From NCBI RefSeq assembly GCF_001570405.1, contig NZ_BBYM01000018.1, forward strand, positions 124,001 to 188,000: DNA of 64,000 nt, written 5' to 3'. This DNA comes from Microtetraspora niveoalba (GTDB lineage Bacteria; Actinomycetota; Actinomycetes; Streptosporangiales; Streptosporangiaceae). Position numbers and translations under genes: made by a program. Below, piece by piece: positions 51,581-60,183 of this stretch; position 1 is the first letter of the stretch; each line of letters starts with the position of its first letter. The notes below the pieces were generated by a model. It was not told the DNA's origin, ran no database searches, and saw only the letters and a list, made by a program, of their open reading frames with translations.

Positions 51581-52807
51581 TCACATGAGCTGTTCGAGGG
51601 CGATCTCGAACGCGGCGCTCGCCACCCCTGTGGGCGCCTGGGAGCGCGCGTGGCAGTCCCTGATCGCCGACTCGATGGTGGCCGAGACGTCCTCGAAGAT
51701 CGCCTCGTCGGAGACCTCGACCCCTTCCCGCATCAGGAGGGCGAAGGTACGCGCCATGCCGGAGTTGGCGATGAAGTCGGGCACGACCGCGACGCTCTTG
51801 TCGGCGTGCTCGTACGTCGGGCCGTAGAAGATCTCGGGGTCGGCGAACGGCACGTTGGCGCCGCACGCGATCACCTCCAGGCCGCGCGCCGCCATGCGGT
51901 CCACCTGCTCGCGGGTGACCAGGCGCGACGCCGCGCAGGGCAGGAAGACCTCCGCGCCGGTGTCCCAGACGGCGTCGTCGATCGCGTCGTACGGGATCAT
52001 GCCGGGAGCGCGGAGCGTGTTGCCGTCCTTGGCGAGGAAGAGCTCGCGCACCTCCTCGAGGCCGTACCCGGCCGGGTTGAGGAGCCCGCCGTTCCGGTCG
52101 ATCACGCCGACCACCCGCGCGCCGGCCTGGGCCGCGTAGTAGGCGGCCGCGGAGCCGACGTTGCCCCACCCCTGCACGATGACGCGCTTGCCCGCGATGT
52201 CGCCGCCGTAGACGGCGTAGTAGTGCCGCACCGACTCGGCCACGCCCCAGCCGGTGATCAGGTCCGCGACCGTGTGCCGGCCGGCGGGGTCGGGCGTGTA
52301 GCGCCGGTCCTCCACGGGCTTGGCCACGCCCAGGCGCAGCCGCCCGACCCGCCGCACGAGGTCCCGGTCGGAGGCGTCGAAGTGCCCCCTGACCACACCC
52401 TCCTGCGGGTGCCACAGGCCGTGGCTCTCGGTGATGGGCACGACCTCGCGCACCTCGTCCACGTTGAGGTCGCCGCCCGTGCCGTAGTACGTCTTCAGCA
52501 GCGGGGTGACCGCCCGGTACCAGCGGCGCAGCACGTCGTTCTTGCGAGGGTCGCGCGGGTCGAAGTCGATGCCGGACTTCGCCCCGCCGATCCGCGGCCC
52601 GGAGACGGTGAACTTGATCTCCATCGTCTTGGCCAGCGACACGACCTCGTCGCGGTCGAGCCCGGGGCGCATGCGGGTGCCGCCGCCCGCGGCGCCTCCC
52701 CTCAACGAGTTGATCACCACCCAGCCCCTGGCCGGGGACTCGGGATCCCGCCACTCGAAAACGATCTCCGGTGCGCTGTTCTCGAACCGGGTGAGCAGAT
52801 GCTTCAT
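51581..52807 (-). CDS. Glu/Leu/Phe/Val-family amino acid dehydrogenase
   Basis: This 408-aa NAD(P)-dependent dehydrogenase deaminates an amino acid, probably a branched-chain or aromatic one judging from neighbours. The family blocks are GGAAGGGTRM (residues 37-46), the catalytic-lysine region TVSGPRIGGAKSGIDFDPRD, YYGTGGDLNVDE and the Rossmann VIVQGWGNVGSAAAYYAAQA. The start ATG has a purine-rich site (ACAGGACATG). It is followed downstream by a gap and then the small acidic gene; the hppD gene lies 75 bases upstream on the same strand, so both may serve amino-acid catabolism. Confidence 0.92.
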   Translation of the reverse strand: MKHLLTRFENSAPEIVFEWRDPESPARGWVVINSLRGGAAGGGTRMRPGLDRDEVVSLAKTMEIKFTVSGPRIGGAKSGIDFDPRDPRKNDVLRRWYRAVTPLLKTYYGTGGDLNVDEVREVVPITESHGLWHPQEGVVRGHFDASDRDLVRRVGRLRLGVAKPVEDRRYTPDPAGRHTVADLITGWGVAESVRHYYAVYGGDIAGKRVIVQGWGNVGSAAAYYAAQAGARVVGVIDRNGGLLNPAGYGLEEVRELFLAKDGNTLRAPGMIPYDAIDDAVWDTGAEVFLPCAASRLVTREQVDRMAARGLEVIACGANVPFADPEIFYGPTYEHADKSVAVVPDFIANSGMARTFALLMREGVEVSDEAIFEDVSATIESAIRDCHARSQAPTGVASAAFEIALEQLM

Positions 52808-52881
52808 GTCCTGTTCCTGCTTCGTCGAGGCTCGGTGGTGATCGGCCCGCCGCCGGCGGCGGGCACCCCGGTCAGAGATTC

Positions 52882-54219
<1,338 letters not shown>

Positions 54220-54390
54220 TCAGGCTGTACAAGTTGTCCACTCGGTCATGCCACATACCGAACGAGACACACTCCGGAACTCCCCCCCCGGTAATCGGGT
54301 CCGCATGCGCCGCGGCCGTGAGCGGCGTGTCACCGGCGGGGAACACGGACGATCCGATGCCGCGCCCGCCCGGATAGGTGCGCGCGCGGC

Positions 54391-55506
54391 TCACCGGAAG
54401 CCGATCTCGCCCTCGTGCGGGCCGCCGACCGTCCAGGAGCGTGAGCCCAGGGCGCCCAGGGCGCGTTCGATCTTCTCGCCCGGGTACGGCGTCGCCCGGC
54501 TGACCCCGAACAGGTCCCAGTAGAAGTCGTTCATGGCCGCCGCCACGGGCGCGTACCGGCGGATCACGGAGGCGACGGCCGGCGGAACACCGGCGGGGTC
54601 GGCGCCGTCCGCGCACGCGCGGATGTACTCGTTGCGCTCCACCGGCCCGCCATCCCGCGGCACCGCCACCCCGCAGACGTCGGTGACGAGCCAGTTGACC
54701 AGAACCATCAGCGCGTACCCGACGTCGTGGGTCCGGTTGCGGTCGAGGAAGCCGGCCTCCCGCGCGGACAGGTCGAACCGAGGGGAGGTCGCCAGCCCGA
54801 AGTCGGCGATGTACAGGCGTCGGCCGTCGGTGAGGATGTTTCCGAAGTGCGCGTCGAAGTGCATCAGCCCCTGGTCGTTCATGAACGCCACATCGGCCAG
54901 CAGGCACGACTCGACCATCGCGCACGCCGCGGAGGTGGCGTCCGGACCGGCGGCGAGCCGCGAAGCGAGCCAGTCGCCGATCCTGTACGGGATGAACTCC
55001 TGGAAGAGCACGAGTCCGGCCGAGGCCCGCGCGAGCGCGCTCAGGCGTTCCCGCACCGCCGACGACCCGCCCCAGTACCGCACGGCCGCCTCGACGTCGG
55101 CGTGCTCCTCGGACGGCGGCGGTGCCCCGGGCAGCACCCGCCAGTGGTACAGCAACGGGAAGGCCGCGCTGCGCCCGGCCAGCACCCAGCCGGTCGTCAT
55201 GGCGTCGGCCGCCAGCTCGCGCCAGGCGCCGAAGCCGGGCGACCCGACCCCGTACTGGCAGAACGCGGGGAGCCCGAACAGGTTCGCCGTCGACATCACG
55301 TTGTCCGCGCGGCGCTCCACGTCGGTCAGCGGCACCCGCTTCGTGAAGACCGGCACACCGGCGACGTCCAACAGCGCCGAGGTGCCGCCGATGCCCGAGC
55401 CCAGGACCCGCGCCCGCTCCAGCGACTCGGCGAGCTCCCGATCGCTGCGCGAGGCCAGCGCGCTCGAGACAGCTCTGTATCTGCGGACACGCTCGCCGTG
55501 AGACAT
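54391..55506 (-). CDS. Atypical protein-kinase-like enzyme
   Basis: This 371-aa protein has the catalytic core of the kinase superfamily: a possible ATP-binding Gly loop (LGSGIGGTS, 35-43), Lys 56 (VFTKRVPL), catalytic loop MHFDAHFGN (H216, D218, N223) and the DFG metal site (D235) in LYIADFGLA. The N-lobe is short and there is no Pro/Thr activation-loop motif of Hanks kinases; it may be an aminoglycoside- or lipid-kinase-like enzyme or a regulatory kinase. No signal peptide. It sits 300 bases upstream of hppD on the same strand with no clear partner. The start ATG has a weak SD. Confidence 0.7.
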   Translation of the reverse strand: MSHGERVRRYRAVSSALASRSDRELAESLERARVLGSGIGGTSALLDVAGVPVFTKRVPLTDVERRADNVMSTANLFGLPAFCQYGVGSPGFGAWRELAADAMTTGWVLAGRSAAFPLLYHWRVLPGAPPPSEEHADVEAAVRYWGGSSAVRERLSALARASAGLVLFQEFIPYRIGDWLASRLAAGPDATSAACAMVESCLLADVAFMNDQGLMHFDAHFGNILTDGRRLYIADFGLATSPRFDLSAREAGFLDRNRTHDVGYALMVLVNWLVTDVCGVAVPRDGGPVERNEYIRACADGADPAGVPPAVASVIRRYAPVAAAMNDFYWDLFGVSRATPYPGEKIERALGALGSRSWTVGGPHEGEIGFR

Positions 55507-55629
55507 GTCCGCCCCCCCCGCCGCCCGGTTCCAAGAGCAGTACCCCTCATGATCTTGACTCGCCCGTGGACGCTACACCCGCGGCCGAGCATGTGAACAG
55601 GGACGGCGCCGACGTTCGAAGGCCGCGCG

Positions 55630-55735
55630 GCCGGTCGCATACGACGCTGCCCGGCAGCCGTCGGCGGAGCCCGAACGCGGTCTGCGTCTTGCCGCCCCCG
55701 AAAGGGCCGTTGACCCACCAGCGGCCGTTACGTTG
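55630..55735 (-). pseudogene. Fragment of a P-loop ATP-binding protein
   Basis: In one frame, NGPFGGGKTQTAFGLRRRLP and SVVCDRP are readable: a Walker A loop in a context known from AAA_33-type small ATPases. Only about 35 residues are left and the frame has no start or downstream domain, so it is a remnant. Confidence 0.5.
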
Positions 55736-55776
55736 AGGCACTCTCCCTGGAGCCTCCAGGGCGAGTGTCCCCATGA

Positions 55777-57552
55777 TCAGTTGTGCCTGGTCGGGCGTGG
55801 GCCGAGGTAGGCGAAGGCCCAGCGGTCCTTTCCGGCGCGGTAGAGGCGGTAGCGCTCTGGGTGCCGGTAGCGGTCGCGGTTGTGGAACTGGCAGGTGGGT
55901 GCGAGTTTGTCCAGGTCGGTGCTGCCGCCGTCGCTCCAGTTGTCGATGTGGTCGCTCTGGCACAGGTGGGCGGGCAGGGGCAGTCGTCGACGACGCATGT
56001 GGTGTAGCGGGCGAGGATGGCTCGGCGTTGTGCTGGGGTAGCGCGGCGGACTTTGCGGCCCATGTCCAGGATCTGGCTGTCGGCGTTCATGACGAGACGG
56101 GCCAGGGTGGAGGTGTGGGCCAGGCGGTGGATGTCGGGGACCGGGAGGAACTGGCCGGTGGCCAGCAGCAGTCCGGGGAGTCTGCGGCCGGACAGCAGCC
56201 CCGCGGGCAGCGCCCACGCCACCGGCGGTTCATCGGCTGGAGGCTGGTCTGTCAGCGAGTCCGCGTCTGCTGATGCTTTGAGGGGTGCTTCGCCTCCTTC
56301 GGGCGCGGCGAAGCACCGCACGCCCGACTCTGGCGCGGCTGACGGTGAGGTACCCGGCGCTGCTGCGGCCGGTGGCGGCGTGTTCGGCAGCGGCTCCGCT
56401 GACGCTGATGCGCCTGGCGCTGCTGCGGCCGGTGATGGCGTGTTCGGCAGCGGTTCCGCCGACCGTGACGTGCTTGATGGCGGTGGCGTGTCCGAGGGGC
56501 GTTCGGGCGACGGCGGCATGTCGTCGGGTCCGCGTTACGCACCCGAAGCGGCCGATCATCCCCCACAGCCCTGGGCTTGGCATACGCATCCAGCAACGCC
56601 CGCAACCGCGCCCCCGCCTCACGCGGAAGACGGAACTCCCCCTCAAGCCCACCCGAGGAACTCTCCCTGACCAACAAAAACCGCCGCCGATAATCCGCGT
56701 CCGCCTCATCCTCGCCGCCATCGGGATTCAGCACCGCATGCAGATAACGACCAGCACGAGCCACCTCAGCAGGAGTCGCCCGATCCGCCAGCGACACCAA
56801 AATCGGCTCGGCCAGCCTCGCCTGCTCATCGGTCAACCGGCCGGTAGCCGCGCAGATCGCCGTCACCTGCCCCTCCGACAAGCTCCCCCGGGCGAACCGC
56901 TCACCCACCACCGGCAACCGCTCCAACTTCCTGCCGCACTGCCACCTCCCGGACCACCGCATCCCGCGGCGCTGCCGGCGCGGCGGGCCATATCGTCCCC
57001 GGAACCAGCCGCGCGGGACCTGTCCTCACCCGAGCCAGGCAAGCCCCCGCCCCGGCCAGGAACGCGGCCCTCCTCGACAACACGACCAAAGACATCCACG
57101 GAATGGCAGCCATCCGTTGAATCGGAGGCACAACCAGAACCGGCAACCTCGGTGGAATCACAGGCGCAGACGGACCCCAAGCCAACGGTTGAACCGAAAC
57201 CGCCGTCCGTTGAGTCGGAGGCAGAAGCGGAACAGGAGCCATGGGCGGAATCGGAAGCGTCGGCGGAATCAGAGGAACGCGCGGAAGGCGTGGAAGCGGA
57301 AGCGTAGGTGGAATCGGCCGGGACGCCGGGGACGATTGCGGAGAGGCCGGGGAAACCGCCGGGGGCGGGAGTGAAGAAGCTGTCGAGCGCGTCATCGAGA
57401 GCGAGCGCCGACGTTCCGTCCGAAGCGCGATCAGCCTGAGCGACTCCCAGCGTGGCCACGTGATCCCACCACGCCTCGTCACACGGCCCTCCGACCGGGC
57501 GGCGTGACGGCTTTTCGGTCGAGAACTCGAACGACCCGAATGACTGCTTCAT
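55777..57552 (-). pseudogene. 13E12-repeat (DUF222) HNH endonuclease, frameshifted
   Basis: The N-terminal frame starts at 57552 (MKQSFGSFEF, with GGAGGGGG upstream). A second frame carries DUF222 core VVGERFARGSLSEGQVTAIC, then DEQARLAEPILVSLADRATP and EADADYRRRFLLVRESSSGG. Later frames carry DMGRKVRRATPAQRRAILAR and the HNH domain SDHIDNWSDGGSTDLDKLAP with TCQFHN. At least three frame changes are needed to read it whole. The middle is expanded by repeats (60-bp units and Ser/Asp-rich codons). These genes decay often in actinomycetes. Confidence 0.8.
56357..56476. repeat. Two tandem 60-bp units inside the DUF222 pseudogene
   Basis: Each unit begins GGCGCTGCTGCGGCCGGTG and continues to a Cys/Ser/Pro-rich stretch; the copies differ at a handful of positions. 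In one minus-strand frame they give SAEPLPNTPPPAAAAPG-type repeats, an in-frame linker expansion. Confidence 0.8.
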
Positions 57553-57567
57553 GTTCACCCCCTCCAC

Positions 57568-58031
57568 TCATTTATCCGAACTCCTGCACGAATTATTGCA
57601 TCCCGGGGCCGGGCGATCGGCGAGTTTTCCACAGGGGGTTGCTGGTGATGTGGTGCTATTTATCCCTTTTGCTCTCGCCCTCAATTCGGGTCACCCGGGA
57701 TCGCGACTCCCGCCGAATGAACGACCCTCCCCCACGACACCCCCTGCCAAGAAAAGCCCTGAACTATGGCGATGAAACAGGTCTTACGGTGGAGAGAGCG
57801 CGGGGTCGTGTCCCCGGCCACCGGACCACTGCCAGCGGGCCACAACCACAACCGTTGTCAGCGGACTACAGCGGGATCGCCCCCGATCCGATGAAGGGTT
57901 TTCTCACGAACCTGGAACATGCGGCACGAACCTGGAACACACGGCGAGGTGATCGGCGAGCAGGCCGAGAGGATCCGGAAACGAAGTCGTGGGGCGAGCG
58001 GGCACTATCCCGGCTAGCCGCTGGGCACGCC
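57568..58031. other. No gene seen
   Basis: About 460 bases with no supported coding frame on either strand; slightly lower G+C around 57640-57690. A short direct repeat CGAACCTGGAACA occurs twice near 57907-57940. Confidence 0.6.
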
Positions 58032-58484
58032 TCAGCCCACCGCCTGCTTCACCAGCGCACTGATCCGCGCCTCCACCTCGGGCGTCACTTCGGTCAGGGC
58101 GAAACCGGCAGCCCACATCGTGCCGTCGTCCAGGTTCGCCTGGTCGCTGAACCCGAGCGTCGCGTAGCGTGTTTTGAACTTCGCCGCGCTCTGGAAGTGG
58201 CAGACGATTTTGCCGTCCAGCGCGTAGGCGGGCATCCCGTACCAGAGCTTCGGCGCGAGGGTCGGGGCGCTGGCAGTGATGACGGCATGGACGCGCTCGG
58301 CCATGATCCGGTCCGATTCCTGCATCTGGGCAATCTTCGCGAGTACGTCCCGCTGGTCCTGCGCCGCCTTGTCCGCACGTGAGGTGCGGCGCGCCGCATT
58401 CTTCTGCTCTTGGGCGTGCTCCTTCATCGCGGCCCGCTCCTCGGCCGTGAATCCCTGGTAGGTGCTGCTTTCGGTGCTGCTCAT
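58032..58484 (-). CDS. DUF1801-family (YdhG-like) protein
   Basis: This 150-aa protein has the DUF1801 pattern: ERAAMKEHAQEQKNAARRTS, LWYGMPAYALDGKIVCHFQS (residues about 90-109), KFKTRYATLGFSDQA and DDGTMWAAGFALTE. Members are sometimes annotated as iron chaperone-like or of unknown function. AAGGAGG precedes the ATG at 58484 well. It is the only intact gene in the 55.6-58.9 kb decay zone. Confidence 0.85.
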   Translation of the reverse strand: MSSTESSTYQGFTAEERAAMKEHAQEQKNAARRTSRADKAAQDQRDVLAKIAQMQESDRIMAERVHAVITASAPTLAPKLWYGMPAYALDGKIVCHFQSAAKFKTRYATLGFSDQANLDDGTMWAAGFALTEVTPEVEARISALVKQAVG

Positions 58485-58767
58485 GGCAGATTTCCTCCTT
58501 GAGGATCTTGATTTTCGGAGTCTTGAGAAGGGACCTCGTGGTCCTCTGTTCGGGGCCGGTGCCACCGGACCGTGGATCCTCGGTCAGGCGGCGTGCCCGG
58601 CCGAGGCGTCAGACCAGCCGGCTCAGCTGCAGTCGCGCATCAGCTCGCGGCCGGGCAGTTCGCTCTCCTCGCGTCAAGCCTGGATGCGGTGCGGGGAGGG
58701 GCGAAACCAGCGCCGGCTCGTCGAGTTGCCGCAGGATCGCGAGCAGCGCAGTCGCGAACGCCGTACG

Positions 58768-58875
58768 GCTGCGCTAACCGCGCTGGTCGAGCTGCTGCAC
58801 ACGGGCAGCATCGTCGTCGACGACGTGGAGGACGACGCCCCGATGCGCCGGGGGCGCCCGGCCGTGCACGCCGTT
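58768..58875 (+). pseudogene. Fragment of a polyprenyl diphosphate synthase
   Basis: In one plus-strand frame the region gives AALTALVELLHTGSIVVDDV followed by EDDAPMRRGRPAVHAV: the first Asp-rich motif (DDVED) and RRG of trans-prenyl synthases. No rest of the enzyme is present, so it is a relic. Confidence 0.75.
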
Positions 58876-58951
58876 GGCTTCCTGGATGACCTCGGCCCCA
58901 CCGGCCTGTACCTGCCGTGATGATGCTGCCGAGGTCGTCTCGCCGCGTGCC

Positions 58952-59563
58952 TCAGACGGATGCGGCCTCCCACACGAATCCGTCGGGGTCGGTGAAGGGC
59001 CCGGCATCGCCGCCGATCACGATCCGGTGTGATCCGCTGCCCTCCTGGGAGACGCCGGTGTCCTTGGCGAGCGCGCGGCGCGGGTAGAGCGCCAATGTGA
59101 CGGTCGACGACGGGGTCGCGAACTCGACATACTTGCCGCCGAAGCTCTTGGCCACGGCCAGGCCGCGATCGACGTAGAACCGCTTGCTCGCCTTGACGTC
59201 CACCACTCCCAACAGGAGCGCGACCTGCTCGATGTGCCGGACGGCAGGGCCGGTGTCCTTCTTGTTCGAGGTCGCGATCTTGCAGATCGTCCCGTCCGGG
59301 GCGCGGACGACGCCGCCGTAGCCCCAGAACCCCTTCGTGGCCGGCTTCAGCGTCGTGGCGCCGGCGTCGAGGGCGGCTCCGATGAGGGCGTCGACGTTGC
59401 CCGGCTGGGACACCACGAGCGACAGCGCGAACCCCCGGAAGCCGGTCGTCGGCGCGTCCGAGGCGCGTACGTTCACGTACGGGCCCAGACCGAAGGCTTC
59501 GTAGAAGGCGTCTGCGGCCGCGGGGTCGGGAGCTTCCAGGATGACGGATTCGAAGGAGGTCAT
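58952..59563 (-). CDS. VOC-superfamily protein
   Basis: This 203-aa protein of the glyoxalase/bleomycin-resistance fold has two betaalphabetabetabeta modules: SFESVILEAPDPAAADAFYE, AFGLGPYVNVRA, GFRGFALSLVVSQPGNVDAL in the first and RHIEQVALLLGVVDVKASKR with FTDPDGFVWEAA in the second. Function unknown. ATG at 59563 with AAAGGA upstream. The next upstream gene is a second VOC gene, 80 bases away on the same strand. Confidence 0.85.
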   Translation of the reverse strand: MTSFESVILEAPDPAAADAFYEAFGLGPYVNVRASDAPTTGFRGFALSLVVSQPGNVDALIGAALDAGATTLKPATKGFWGYGGVVRAPDGTICKIATSNKKDTGPAVRHIEQVALLLGVVDVKASKRFYVDRGLAVAKSFGGKYVEFATPSSTVTLALYPRRALAKDTGVSQEGSGSHRIVIGGDAGPFTDPDGFVWEAASV

Positions 59564-59643
59564 GGCAGGTCCTTTGATCGAGGTGGGTTCGTTGTCTTGC
59601 CGGCCGCGGCCGCGCGGCGGGTAGAGCAGGGGCGGGCCGGCGC

Positions 59644-60000
59644 TCACCGGTCCTGGATCAGCCCGAGGACGTTGCCGTCGGGGTCGGTGACGGTGGCCAC
59701 CAGACGGCCGCCGCCGACCTCGTGCGCGGCCTCCTTCACGGTGGCCCCGGCGGCGGTCACCTCGGCCAGCTTCGCCTCGATGTCGTGCACGTGCCAGTAG
59801 GCCACTGGCGAGGTCATGCCCTGCGGTCCACCGTCCGGCACCAGTCCGATGTGCTGGCCCTCGGCGTCGAAGCCGACGTAGTAGGGGGAGTCGGTCTGCG
59901 GCGGGATGCCGAGCAGGGCCGCGTACACCGCCTTGGCCTTGGCCAGGTCGGACACGGGGTGCAGCACGGTCTTGATTCCCTGGGTGGAAGAGCCGGTCAT
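59644..60000 (-). CDS. Small VOC-superfamily protein
   Basis: This 118-aa single-module VOC protein reads MTGSSTQGIKTVLHPVSDLA, YAALLGIPPQTDSPYYVGFD, PVAYWHVHDIEAKLAEVTAA and VATVTDPDGNVLGLIQDR. It resembles glyoxalase-like proteins used as small-molecule binders or dioxygenases; no metal ligand set is certain. It is divergent from the large LuxR/STAND regulator, with 180 bases between, and could be its target together with the second VOC gene. Confidence 0.87.
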   Translation of the reverse strand: MTGSSTQGIKTVLHPVSDLAKAKAVYAALLGIPPQTDSPYYVGFDAEGQHIGLVPDGGPQGMTSPVAYWHVHDIEAKLAEVTAAGATVKEAAHEVGGGRLVATVTDPDGNVLGLIQDR

Positions 60001-60183
60001 GGTCGCTCCTGTTGGTCGTGGTCGCATCGACTCGCTGTTCGCGTGTTCACAGCTTCGCTTCCGGCTCAGGGGGTCCGCATCCGTGGTGAGTACGGAACCT
60101 GTCCACGGAACCCGGCCACGGATCGACGGCACGGATCGCGCACGGATCGCACGGTGGCCATCGCGGATGAGGTGCTGAGGGGG

